DNA of 64,000 nucleotides from the NCBI GenBank assembly GCA_947375135.1, contig CANCER010000014.1, forward strand, positions 28,247 to 92,246, read 5' to 3'. A model generated the notes under the pieces. The model did not search any database. It worked only from the letters and a program-made list of their open reading frames with translations, and had not been told where the DNA came from. Made by a program: the position numbers and the translations under genes. Origin of the DNA: Comamonadaceae bacterium (lineage in GTDB: Bacteria > Pseudomonadota > Gammaproteobacteria > Burkholderiales > Burkholderiaceae_C). Shown one piece after another: positions 50,536 through 58,797 of this stretch. How positions within the stretch are numbered: position 1 is the first letter of the stretch; every line of letters begins with the position of its first letter.

Positions 50536-50637
50536 CGGACTCAGGCCGGCGTGGCACTCCGCTTCGTCCGTGTCCCCCGCCCCTGCGGGGCTCCTCCTTT
50601 ACCTACCGAAGCGAAGCGCCACACCGTCCTGAGTCTG
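50536..50637 (+). repeat. Hairpin element 1 (conserved core, 31-bp outer stem)
   Basis: 50536-50566 pairs with 50607-50637 (27 of 31 positions including one wobble). The enclosed core contains TCCGTGTCCCCCGCC, a small GC hairpin, then GGCTCCTCCTT and TACCG. The same core occurs inverted in the element at 50794-50876 with a different outer stem. Confidence 0.75.
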
Positions 50638-50793
50638 CCCGCATGGTTGGTTCGCATGGTTTTCAGACATTTCACTCCATGCTGAATCTCGGTACTCAGG
50701 CCATATTGGTTAACGTGCGTGATGTTGTGGCTGTCGTTGTGCTTGTGGTTGGCTGTTGAGCCGTTGCACACCAACAGAGCAGTTTGCCGATGA

Positions 50794-50876
50794 CAGTGGG
50801 GTGGATGGTTCCGGTATGTCAAGGAGGAGCCCGCTTTAGCGGGCGGGGGACACGGACGGAACCATCTACCCCGCTG
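50794..50876 (-). repeat. Hairpin element 2 (same core, unrelated 20-bp outer stem)
   Basis: 50794-50813 pairs with 50857-50876 over 20 positions with two G-T wobbles. Read on the minus strand, its core TCCGTGTCCCCCGCC...GGCTCCTCCTT...TACCG is the same as in the element at 50536-50637, although the outer stem sequence is unrelated. Confidence 0.75.
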
Positions 50877-50892
50877 GCATCGGCGTACGCAA

Positions 50893-50930
50893 AACAAAAG
50901 CCCCCACCACTCTCACAAGCGACAGGGGCT
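50893..50930 (-). terminator. Possible terminator after actP
   Basis: On the minus strand AGCCCC and GGGGCT can pair around a 20-base loop and are followed by TTTTGTTTT. It begins about 20 bases after the actP stop. The stem is short, so the call is tentative. Confidence 0.45.
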
Positions 50931-50947
50931 CGAACCAAGGCAACTAC

Positions 50948-52633
50948 TTAATGGTCGCTGGCTTCTGCAGCACCCAGACCGGTTTGCGAACGCACGAACT
51001 GCGCATCAAACTTGGCACGTTCGGCATTGCCACGCGCACTGTTGTCCAGCTTCGAGAAGACAAAGGCAAACAGGAAGGCACAAGGCATGGAGAACAGAGC
51101 AGGGTGGTCGTACGGGAAAATCGCCACCGGATTACCCAGTACCAGCTTCCAGACGGCCGGCGACAAAATCACCAGGCCTACCGACGACAGCAGACCAGCC
51201 AGACCACCAGCCAGCGCGCCACGCGTGGTCAGGCCGCGCCAGTACATGGACAGCAGCAGGATGGGGAAGTTCGAAGAGGCCGCAATGCCAAAGGCCAGTG
51301 CCACCAGGAACGCAATGTTCTGGCCCTTGAACAAAATGCCCAGACCAATCGCTACGGCACCAATGCACAGGGTGGCAATCTTGGAGACGCGCATCTCGGA
51401 GGCTTCCGTGGTGCGGCCCTTGCGCCAGACATTGGCATACAGGTCATGCGACACCGCTGCGGCACCGGCCAGCGCCAGACCCGACACCACTGCCAGAATC
51501 GTGGCAAAGGCGACTGCCGACAAGAAGCCCAGCAGAAGGTTGCCGCCGGTGGCCTTGGCCAAGTGCAGGGCCACCATGTTGTTGCCGCCTATGAGCTTGC
51601 CGCCCAGCTGGCCGTCCACAAAGTACTGCGGATCGGTGCCGACGATGGCCACACCACCCAGACCCAGGATACAGATCAGCAGAAAGAAGTAGCCGACAAA
51701 GCCGCTGGCCACAAACACGCTGGTGCGGGCTGCCTTGGCATTGGGCACGGTGAAGAAGCGCATCAGAATGTGGGGCAGACCCAGCAGACCAAACACGGCG
51801 CCTAGCGACAGCGACAGCGTGGAGACGGGGTCTGCAAACAGCGTGCCGGGGCCCATGATTTTTGCGCCCAGCTTGTGCACGCCCACGGCGGAGGCCGCCA
51901 GCGTGCCGAAGTTGAAGTCGAAATGCGACAGGGTCAGAAAGGCTACGATGGCGCCGCCCAGCAAGAGTAGTGAGGCCTTGATGATCTGCACCCAGGTGGT
52001 GGCAATCATGCCGCCAAAGGTCACATACACCATCATCAGCACACCCACCACCACCACGGCGACGTTGTATTCCAGACCGAACAGCAGCTGGATCAGCTCA
52101 CCTGCGCCAACCATCTGCACGATCAGGTAGAAGAACACCACCATCAAGCCGCCCACAGCCGCCATGCTGCGCATCAGCGTCGGGTCCAGGCGGTAGGAAA
52201 TGATGTCGGCAAAGGTGAAGCGGCCCAGGTTGCGCAGGCGCTCGGCCATCAGGAACAAGAGGATGGGCCAGCCCAGGAAGAAGCTGATGGCATACAGAAA
52301 GCCGTCATAGCCGCGCACATAGACCAGGCTGGTAATGCCCAGCAGCGTGGCTGCCGACATGTAGTCGCCGGCCACGGCCAGACCATTCTGGAAACCGGTG
52401 ATGCCGCCACCGGCGGTGTAAAACGAACTGGCCGAACGCGAGCGGCGTGCCGCCCAGTAGGTGATCACCAGCGTGCTCATGACGAACACAAAGAACATGG
52501 CAATCGCCGTGATGTTCAGGGGCTGCTTGGTGCCGGCTTCCATCGCGGGGGTGGCCAGGGCGCACAGGGGCGAGGCCAACAGAGCCAGCAGGCCGCTTCG
52601 GCGTGACAGGGACGAGAGGGTTGCGTGCTTCAT
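50948..52633 (-). CDS. actP: Cation/acetate symporter ActP
   Basis: A 561-aa sodium:solute symporter family protein in the inner membrane that imports acetate and other short carboxylates with Na+. The chain has a cleavable-looking N-terminal hydrophobic segment and about 13 membrane segments. Characteristic segments are [34 protein letters not shown] and [14 protein letters not shown] [20 protein letters not shown]. It overlaps the DUF485 gene stop by ATGA, the standard yjcH-actP arrangement. Confidence 0.94.
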   Translation of the reverse strand: MKHATLSSLSRRSGLLALLASPLCALATPAMEAGTKQPLNITAIAMFFVFVMSTLVITYWAARRSRSASSFYTAGGGITGFQNGLAVAGDYMSAATLLGITSLVYVRGYDGFLYAISFFLGWPILLFLMAERLRNLGRFTFADIISYRLDPTLMRSMAAVGGLMVVFFYLIVQMVGAGELIQLLFGLEYNVAVVVVGVLMMVYVTFGGMIATTWVQIIKASLLLLGGAIVAFLTLSHFDFNFGTLAASAVGVHKLGAKIMGPGTLFADPVSTLSLSLGAVFGLLGLPHILMRFFTVPNAKAARTSVFVASGFVGYFFLLICILGLGGVAIVGTDPQYFVDGQLGGKLIGGNNMVALHLAKATGGNLLLGFLSAVAFATILAVVSGLALAGAAAVSHDLYANVWRKGRTTEASEMRVSKIATLCIGAVAIGLGILFKGQNIAFLVALAFGIAASSNFPILLLSMYWRGLTTRGALAGGLAGLLSSVGLVILSPAVWKLVLGNPVAIFPYDHPALFSMPCAFLFAFVFSKLDNSARGNAERAKFDAQFVRSQTGLGAAEASDH

Positions 52634-52944
52634 TACTTCAGGTCCTTCAGGATGGCGTCGTTCAAGGGCTCCAGCTCGGTGTTGGCCTTGCGGATGTAGA
52701 GGCCTGTGAGCAGCCAGGAAATCACGATCACGCCGGCGCCCAAGGGCCAGCCTATGGTCACCACCGATTCGGGGTTGATGAGGGTGCGCAGGGCTTCGGG
52801 AAAGAAGGCCACCGTGCCCATCAGCAGGTAGTACAGGGTGATGACAATGAAGAACATGGTCCAGGAAATGCGGCTGCGCTTGCGCACCAGCTCCTGGAAT
52901 TTCGGGTTGGCGACTATGCGTTCAACGACCTCGTTGCTGGACAT
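52633..52944 (-). CDS. DUF485 (YjcH-like) membrane protein
   Basis: A 103-aa inner-membrane protein with two hydrophobic segments ([20 protein letters not shown] and [20 protein letters not shown]). [15 protein letters not shown] at the N-terminus is the DUF485 signature. It is almost always encoded before ActP and may help its assembly; the role is not established. It overlaps actP by 4 bases. Confidence 0.93.
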   Translation of the reverse strand: MSSNEVVERIVANPKFQELVRKRSRISWTMFFIVITLYYLLMGTVAFFPEALRTLINPESVVTIGWPLGAGVIVISWLLTGLYIRKANTELEPLNDAILKDLK

Positions 52945-53145
52945 GGGATGCTCTCCTTTATTGTGGGCAGGGTGATGGAAGCTGCGGATTCTGGCCGCTC
53001 ATGGAGAAGCGCGATAGCCTTGCAATCATTCGATACATTTGCTCCGAAATCTTTCAACATTCCACTGCTATCGTTGCCTCCATCAATTTGCCAGGCCGGC
53101 ATTTCACGCCTGCAGATAGACAAAAAATACAACGGAGACACAGTC

Positions 53146-53637
53146 ATGAATGACATGAACGGTTACGACATCGAAGACCTGCGCGTGGGTATGAGCGCCA
53201 CCTTTTCCAAGACCATCACCGAGGCCGACATCGTGCTGTTTGCCGGCGTGTCCGGCGACACCAACGCCATCCACATCAACGAGGAATACGCCGCCACCAC
53301 CGCCTTCGGTGGCCGCATCGCGCACGGCTTTCTGTCGGCCAGCGTGATCTCGGCGGCCGTGGCCACGCGCCTGCCCGGCCCCGGCTCGATCTACATGGAC
53401 CAGCACCTGAAGTTTCTGGCGCCGGTGCGCCCCGGCGACACCGTGCATGCCACCGTGCAGGTGCGCGAACTGGTGGCCGAGCGCGGCCGCGTGGTGCTGC
53501 AAACCAGCTGCACCGTGCGCGGCGTGACGGTGATCGACGGCGAGGCCCTGATCAAGGTGGACTCGTCGGTGCGGCGTGCTGCCAAGGCAGCGGCAGCAGC
53601 GGCAGCGGCAGCAGCTGCAACAACGGCGACGACCTAG
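53146..53637 (+). CDS. MaoC-family (R)-specific enoyl-CoA hydratase
   Basis: A 163-aa hotdog hydratase that adds water to trans-2-enoyl-CoA to give (R)-3-hydroxyacyl-CoA, a link from beta-oxidation to PHA. The catalytic dyad is Asp38 and His43 in SGDTNAIHINEEYA, followed by GGRIAHGFLSASVI. GGAG precedes the ATG at 53146; the frame is open upstream without similarity. The last 25 residues are a low-complexity tail of Ala and Thr absent from the family, encoded by GCA/GCG/GCC repeats. It precedes acyl-CoA dehydrogenase and etfBA on the same strand. Confidence 0.9.
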   Translation: MNDMNGYDIEDLRVGMSATFSKTITEADIVLFAGVSGDTNAIHINEEYAATTAFGGRIAHGFLSASVISAAVATRLPGPGSIYMDQHLKFLAPVRPGDTVHATVQVRELVAERGRVVLQTSCTVRGVTVIDGEALIKVDSSVRRAAKAAAAAAAAAAATTATT

Positions 53638-53710
53638 ACCTCGTCCTCGACCTCGACCGCCCCCAGGCTGCGGCCTGAACCCCCTTCTTCCCTCATTTCG
53701 AAAGCACCCC

Positions 53711-55492
53711 ATGAGTTACCAAGCCCCCCTCAAAGACATGTTGTTTGCCATGCAGGAGCTCGCCGGTCTGAGCACCGTCACCGCCCTGCCCGGCATGGAA
53801 GACTATGGCCTGGACACCGCGCAAGCCGTGCTGGAAGAGTCGGCCAAGTTCTGCGAAGGCGTGGTCGCGCCGCTGAACTGGGACGGCGACAAAACCCCCA
53901 GCAGCTGGGCCGATGGGGTGGTCACCACCACGCCCGGCTTCAAGGAGGCCTTTGCCCAGTTCTCTGAGGGTGGCTGGCAGGGTGTGATCCACCCCACCGA
54001 ATTCGGTGGCCAGGGATTCCCCAAACTGGTGGCCACGCCTTGCGCCGAAATGCTGCACGCCGCCAGCCTGTCGTTTGCCCTGTGCCCCATGCTGACCGAT
54101 GGCGCGATTGAAGCGCTGCTGGTGGCCGGCAGCGATGCGCTCAAGGCCAAGTTTGCCGCCAAGCTCATCAGTGGCGAGTGGACCGGCACCATGAACCTGA
54201 CCGAGCCGCAGGCCGGCTCCGACCTGGCAGCGGTGCGCGCACGGGCCGAGCCGCAGATTGACGGCAGCTACAAGGTGTTTGGCACCAAGATCTTCATCAC
54301 CTATGGTGAGCACGACATGACGGAGAACATCGTGCACCTGGTGCTGGCCCGGGTTCCCGGCGCGCCCGAAGGTGTGAAGGGCATCAGCCTGTTTGTGGTG
54401 CCCAAATTCATGGTGCAGGACGACGGCAGCCTGGGTGCGCGCAACGACGCCTGGTGTGTGTCGATTGAGCACAAGCTGGGCATCAAGGCCAGCCCCACGG
54501 CCGTGCTGCAGTTTGGCGACCATGGTGGCGCGGTCGGCTATGTGGTGGGCGAGGAAAACCGTGGCCTGGAGTACATGTTCATCATGATGAACGCAGCGCG
54601 CTTTGCGGTCGGCATGCAGGGCATTGCCGTGGCAGACCGGGCGTATCAAAAGGCCGTGGGCTTTGCGCGCGACCGCCTGCAAAGCCGCGACCTGGCCGGC
54701 TCCGACGGCCCGGTGGCCATCATCCACCACCCCGATGTGAAGCGCATGCTGCTGACCATGCGCGCCCATGTGGAAGGCGCGCGCGCCCTGGCCTATGTGG
54801 CGGCAGGCATCAGCGATGTGGCCCACCATTCGGCCGACGCACAGGAGCGTGCGAGCAGCCAGGCGCTGTATGAATTTCTGGTGCCGGTCATCAAGGGCTT
54901 CTCCACCGAGATGTCGATCGAGATGGCCAGCCTGGGTGTGCAGATCCACGGCGGCATGGGCTTTATTGAAGAGACCGGTGCGGCCCAGCATTACCGCGAC
55001 GCCCGCATCCTCACCATTTACGAAGGCACCACCGCCATCCAGGCCAACGACATCGTGGGCCGCAAGACCCTGCGTGACAAGGGCGCCGTGGCCCGCGCAC
55101 TGTGCGCCCGCATCGCCATGACCGAGCAGGACCTGGCCGCGCACAACGACGAGGACTGCAGCGCCATGCGAGAGGCCCTGGGCCAGGGCCGCGCCGCGCT
55201 GGAAACGTCGATTGACTTCATTCTGGCGAATGGCAAGAGCGACCCCAAGGCGGTGTACGCCGGTGCGGTCAACTACCTCAAGCTGGCCGGTGTGGTGCTG
55301 TGCGGCTGGCAAATGGCCCGCGCCATGATGGTCGCGCAAGACCAGATGGAGCGCGACCCGGCCTTCTTCAAGGCCAAGCTGATCACCGCCCGCTTCTACG
55401 CCGACGCTGTGCTGCCGCAGGCCGCAGCATTGGCGCAGAGCATTCTGCAAGCCGGTGCCAGCACCAACCGCATGCCGGTTGAATTGTTCTGA
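53711..55492 (+). CDS. Acyl-CoA dehydrogenase (DmdC-like, long form)
   Basis: A 593-aa flavoprotein that oxidises acyl-CoA to trans-2-enoyl-CoA and passes electrons to ETF. It starts MSYQAPLKDMLFAMQELAGL, typical for the long DmdC/3-methylmercaptopropionyl-CoA dehydrogenase subgroup. The substrate/FAD segment is TGTMNLTEPQAGSDLAAV, and ILTIYEGTTAIQANDIVGRK is the C-terminal active-site segment. The extra C-terminal helical domain (about 460-590) marks the long form. The chain-length preference cannot be read. etfB and etfA follow within 31 and 22 bases, so the electron acceptor is co-expressed. Confidence 0.92.
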   Translation: MSYQAPLKDMLFAMQELAGLSTVTALPGMEDYGLDTAQAVLEESAKFCEGVVAPLNWDGDKTPSSWADGVVTTTPGFKEAFAQFSEGGWQGVIHPTEFGGQGFPKLVATPCAEMLHAASLSFALCPMLTDGAIEALLVAGSDALKAKFAAKLISGEWTGTMNLTEPQAGSDLAAVRARAEPQIDGSYKVFGTKIFITYGEHDMTENIVHLVLARVPGAPEGVKGISLFVVPKFMVQDDGSLGARNDAWCVSIEHKLGIKASPTAVLQFGDHGGAVGYVVGEENRGLEYMFIMMNAARFAVGMQGIAVADRAYQKAVGFARDRLQSRDLAGSDGPVAIIHHPDVKRMLLTMRAHVEGARALAYVAAGISDVAHHSADAQERASSQALYEFLVPVIKGFSTEMSIEMASLGVQIHGGMGFIEETGAAQHYRDARILTIYEGTTAIQANDIVGRKTLRDKGAVARALCARIAMTEQDLAAHNDEDCSAMREALGQGRAALETSIDFILANGKSDPKAVYAGAVNYLKLAGVVLCGWQMARAMMVAQDQMERDPAFFKAKLITARFYADAVLPQAAALAQSILQAGASTNRMPVELF

Positions 55493-55523
55493 TCCGCAGC
55501 AGCCCCAACAGGAGTAATGAACC

Positions 55524-56273
55524 ATGAAGATCCTTGTCGCAGTCAAGCGTGTGGTGGACTACAACGTCAAAATCCGGGTCAAGTCGGACGGCACGGGTGT
55601 GGAGACCGCCAACATCAAAATGAGCATGAACCCCTTCGATGAAATCGCCATCGAAGAGGCCGTGCGCCTGAAAGAAAAAGGCGTGGCCACGGAAATCATT
55701 GCCGTGTCTTGCGGCGTGACCCAGTGCCAGGAAACCCTGCGCACCGCCATGGCCATTGGTGCCGACCGCGCCATCCTGGTCGAGTGCGCCGACGAACTGC
55801 AACCGCTCGCTGTTGCCAAGCTGCTGGCCGCGCTGGTGAAGCGTGAGCAACCGGGCCTGGTGATTCTGGGCAAGCAGGCGATTGACGACGATTGCAACCA
55901 GACCGGCCAGATGCTCGCCGCCTTGGCGGGCCTGCCCCAGGTCACCTTTGCCAGCAAGCTGGAAGTGGCCGACGGCATGGCCACGGTGGCGCGCGAAGTG
56001 GACGGCGGTAGCGAGACCCTGCAGGTCACGCTGCCGGCGGTGGTGACTGCCGACCTGCGCCTGAACGAGCCGCGCTATGTGACCCTGCCCAACATCATGA
56101 AGGCCAAGAAGAAGCCGCTGGAAATTCTCACGCCCGCAGCCCTGGGCGTGGACGTGGCGCCGCGCCTCAAGACCCTGAAGGTCAGCGAGCCGCCGGTGCG
56201 CAGCGCCGGCATGCTGGTGCCCGACGTGGCCACCCTGGTGGCCAAGTTGCGCACGCAAGCCAAAGTCATTTAA
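55524..56273 (+). CDS. etfB: Electron transfer flavoprotein beta subunit
   Basis: A 249-aa subunit that binds AMP and part of the FAD. It starts [20 protein letters not shown], and [18 protein letters not shown] and [20 protein letters not shown] are classical ETF-beta signatures. The C-terminal recognition loop includes [14 protein letters not shown], which docks on acyl-CoA dehydrogenases. GGAG-type AGGAG precedes the ATG. It is cotranscribed with the dehydrogenase and etfA. Confidence 0.97.
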   Translation: MKILVAVKRVVDYNVKIRVKSDGTGVETANIKMSMNPFDEIAIEEAVRLKEKGVATEIIAVSCGVTQCQETLRTAMAIGADRAILVECADELQPLAVAKLLAALVKREQPGLVILGKQAIDDDCNQTGQMLAALAGLPQVTFASKLEVADGMATVAREVDGGSETLQVTLPAVVTADLRLNEPRYVTLPNIMKAKKKPLEILTPAALGVDVAPRLKTLKVSEPPVRSAGMLVPDVATLVAKLRTQAKVI

Positions 56274-56295
56274 AACGATAAGCAGGACACACAAC

Positions 56296-57231
56296 ATGAC
56301 CATCCTCGTTATTGCCGAACACGACAACGCCAGCCTCAAGCCCGCCACCCTCAACACCGTCACCGCCGCCCTGCAGTGCGGTGGCGAGGTCCATGTGCTG
56401 GTGGCCGGTCACAACGCCGGGCCCGCGGCCGCCGCCGCCGCCGGTGTGGCCGGTGTGGCCAAGGTGCTGCACATGGATGCCGACAGCCTGGCCCACGGCC
56501 TGGCCGAGCACCTCAGCGTGCAGATCCTGGCCCTGGCGAGTGCTTACAGCCACATTCTGTTTGCGGCCACTGCTACAGGAAAAAACGTGGCGCCGCGCCT
56601 GGCCGCACTGCTGGATGTGGCGCAGGTGTCCGACGTCACCAAGGTGCTCAGCCCAGATACCTATGAGCGCCCCATCTATGCCGGCAACGCCATTGCCACC
56701 GTGCAAAGCAGCGACACTATTCAGGTGCTCACCGTGCGCACCACCGGCTTTGACGCGGCCGCTCTGAATGCGCAGCCACCGGCCCCGATTGAAAGCGTGG
56801 AAGTCTTGCCGGTACCCGGCGGCACCCGCTATGTCGGCAGCGAGATCGCCCGCAACGACAGGCCCGAACTCACCGCCGCCAAGATCATCGTCAGCGGTGG
56901 CCGCGCCCTGGGCTCGCAGGAGAAGTTTGCTGAAGTCATCACGCCGCTGGCCGACAAGCTGGGTGCTGCTATCGGCGCCAGCCGTGCCGCCGTGGACGCG
57001 GGCTATGCAGCCAACGACCTGCAGGTCGGCCAGACCGGCAAGATCGTGGCGCCCCAGCTCTATATCGCCGCCGGCATCAGCGGTGCCATCCAGCACCTGG
57101 CGGGCATGAAGGACTCCAAGGTCATCGTGGCCATCAACAAGGATGCCGAAGCACCTATCTTCAGCGTGGCGGACTATGGCCTGGTGGCTGATCTGTTTGT
57201 CGCGGTGCCGGAGTTGGTTTCGGCGCTTTAA
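56296..57231 (+). CDS. etfA: Electron transfer flavoprotein alpha subunit
   Basis: A 311-aa FAD-binding subunit that forwards electrons to ETF-ubiquinone oxidoreductase. It starts [20 protein letters not shown]. The C-terminal FAD domain has [33 protein letters not shown] and [20 protein letters not shown], all typical ETF-alpha. It follows etfB by 22 bases. A structured region follows the stop. Confidence 0.97.
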   Translation: MTILVIAEHDNASLKPATLNTVTAALQCGGEVHVLVAGHNAGPAAAAAAGVAGVAKVLHMDADSLAHGLAEHLSVQILALASAYSHILFAATATGKNVAPRLAALLDVAQVSDVTKVLSPDTYERPIYAGNAIATVQSSDTIQVLTVRTTGFDAAALNAQPPAPIESVEVLPVPGGTRYVGSEIARNDRPELTAAKIIVSGGRALGSQEKFAEVITPLADKLGAAIGASRAAVDAGYAANDLQVGQTGKIVAPQLYIAAGISGAIQHLAGMKDSKVIVAINKDAEAPIFSVADYGLVADLFVAVPELVSAL

Positions 57232-57242
57232 AGGCCGCTTCC

Positions 57243-57362
57243 CGGGTCGCATCCCAGGTCACTGCGGGCAATCTCCGCACGGTTACTCACCGTGTGTTGA
57301 TGGAGGTCAGGGATTGCGACCCGTTTTGAAAGGATGGCCCAAGCATCCTGTCGTAGGATGCT
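57243..57362 (+). promoter_or_regulatory. Structured leader/intergenic element before the CoA-transferase gene
   Basis: 57243-57255 pairs with 57310-57323 (13 pairs, one bulge), followed by TTTT. Inside are two overlapping hairpins, TGCGG/CCGCA and CACGGT/ACCGTG. After it, AGGATG (57331-57336) and AGGATGCT (57355-57362) compete for the same partner at 57342-57349. Mutually exclusive pairings suggest an etfA terminator combined with a cis-acting RNA switch; it matches no riboswitch class I can name. Confidence 0.5.
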
Positions 57363-57408
57363 GCAAGGGATTCGCCCCGCAACGCATTTTTCACAAACGA
57401 TAAAAGCC

Positions 57409-58755
57409 ATGACAAACCACGTACACGCCCACTACCAGGAAAAGCTCTGGTCGGCCGAACAGGCCGCCGCCCTGATCAAGTCCGGTGACAAAGTCTTTAT
57501 GGGTGAATTTGCCCAGAACGTGGAGGCCGTGGACGCAGCCCTGGCACTGCGCAGCAAAGAGTTGCGTGATGTCATCCTGATCACCACCACCCGCGCCCGC
57601 CCCTTGAAATGTGTCGAAGCCGATCCCAAGGGCGAGGCCTTCCTGTGGAACGACTGGCACTTTTCCGGTCTGGGCCGTAAGTACGGTGAGATGGGCCTGA
57701 CCGGCTATGTCCCGCTGTGTTACCACCAGGGTCCGCAAAACGTGGAGCTGTACGAAGAGCCGGATGTGGCTGTGGTGCAGGTCACGCCCATGGACGCCAA
57801 CGGCTACTTCAATTTTTCCACCAGCTGTTCCATGACCCCGTCCTACTGCCGCAAGGCGAAGAAGGTGGTCGTGGAGGTGAACACCCAGACGCCGCGCTGC
57901 CTGGGTGGGCTGGATGAGACCATCCATATCTCCAAGGTGTTTGCGGTAGTGGAGGGCCCCAACAGCCCCTTGCTGCAGTTGCCCGCGTCCGTGGGCAGCG
58001 ACGCCGACCGCATGATCGCCGCCCACGTGATGGGCTTGCTCGAAGACGGCTCCACCATCCAGCTCGGCATTGGCGCGCTGCCCAATATCGTGGGCGCCAT
58101 GATTGCCCAAAGCGATCTGAAGGACCTGGGCGTGCACACCGAGATGCTGGCCGACTCCTATGTGGATATGTACGAGTCCGGGCGTATCACCGGGAAGCAC
58201 AAGGCGATTGACCGCTACAAGATGGTCTACACCTTTGCCATGGGCACGCAAAAGCTCTATGACTTTCTGGACAACAATCCGGTGGCGGCCATCTTCCCCG
58301 CCTCCTACACCAACGACCCCGCCACCATAGGCCGCAACCCCAAGGTGGTGGCGATCAACAACGCCATCGAGATCGACCTGTTCACCCAGGTTGCCAGCGA
58401 ATCGGCCGGACCACGCCAGATTTCCGGCACCGGCGGCCAGCTCGATTTCATCATGGGCGCCTACAAGTCCGAGGGTGGCAAGGGCCTGATCTGCCTGAAC
58501 TCCACGTACAAGAAGAAGGACGGCACGGTCGGCTCACGCATAGTCCCCACGCTGTCCCCCGGCACCATCGTGACCTGCCCGCGCTCGGTGGTGCATTACA
58601 TCGTGACGGAATACGGCGTGGCGCAGATGAAGGCCAAATCGGCCTGGCAACGGGCCGAGGCGCTGATCAACATCGCGCACCCGGACTTCCGCGAAGACCT
58701 GGTCAAGCAAGCCGAGGCCTTTGGCATCTGGCGCCAGTGCAACAAGCTGGTGTAG
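57409..58755 (+). CDS. Acetyl-CoA hydrolase/CoA-transferase family protein
   Basis: A 448-aa CoA-transferase of the Cat1/4-hydroxybutyrate CoA-transferase group that moves CoA between acetate and short acyl groups. The catalytic Glu is Glu331 in FTQVASESAGPRQISGTGGQ, and the oxyanion/CoA loop is IQLGIGALPNIV. It starts MTNHVHAHYQEKLWSAEQAA; upstream in-frame residues lie in the structured leader. Its neighbours (ActP, acyl-CoA dehydrogenase, ETF) point to acetate and short-chain acyl-CoA metabolism. The precise donor (butyryl-, propionyl- or succinyl-CoA) is unknown. Confidence 0.88.
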   Translation: MTNHVHAHYQEKLWSAEQAAALIKSGDKVFMGEFAQNVEAVDAALALRSKELRDVILITTTRARPLKCVEADPKGEAFLWNDWHFSGLGRKYGEMGLTGYVPLCYHQGPQNVELYEEPDVAVVQVTPMDANGYFNFSTSCSMTPSYCRKAKKVVVEVNTQTPRCLGGLDETIHISKVFAVVEGPNSPLLQLPASVGSDADRMIAAHVMGLLEDGSTIQLGIGALPNIVGAMIAQSDLKDLGVHTEMLADSYVDMYESGRITGKHKAIDRYKMVYTFAMGTQKLYDFLDNNPVAAIFPASYTNDPATIGRNPKVVAINNAIEIDLFTQVASESAGPRQISGTGGQLDFIMGAYKSEGGKGLICLNSTYKKKDGTVGSRIVPTLSPGTIVTCPRSVVHYIVTEYGVAQMKAKSAWQRAEALINIAHPDFREDLVKQAEAFGIWRQCNKLV

Positions 58756-58797
58756 CCCTGAGCGGTCGGCCCCGTTGATAACAGGGTTGACCCTTGC

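Noticed and set aside
53693..55546. 617-codon open frame on the minus strand
   Set aside because: It is antisense to the acyl-CoA dehydrogenase, whose motifs are all in the plus-strand frame.
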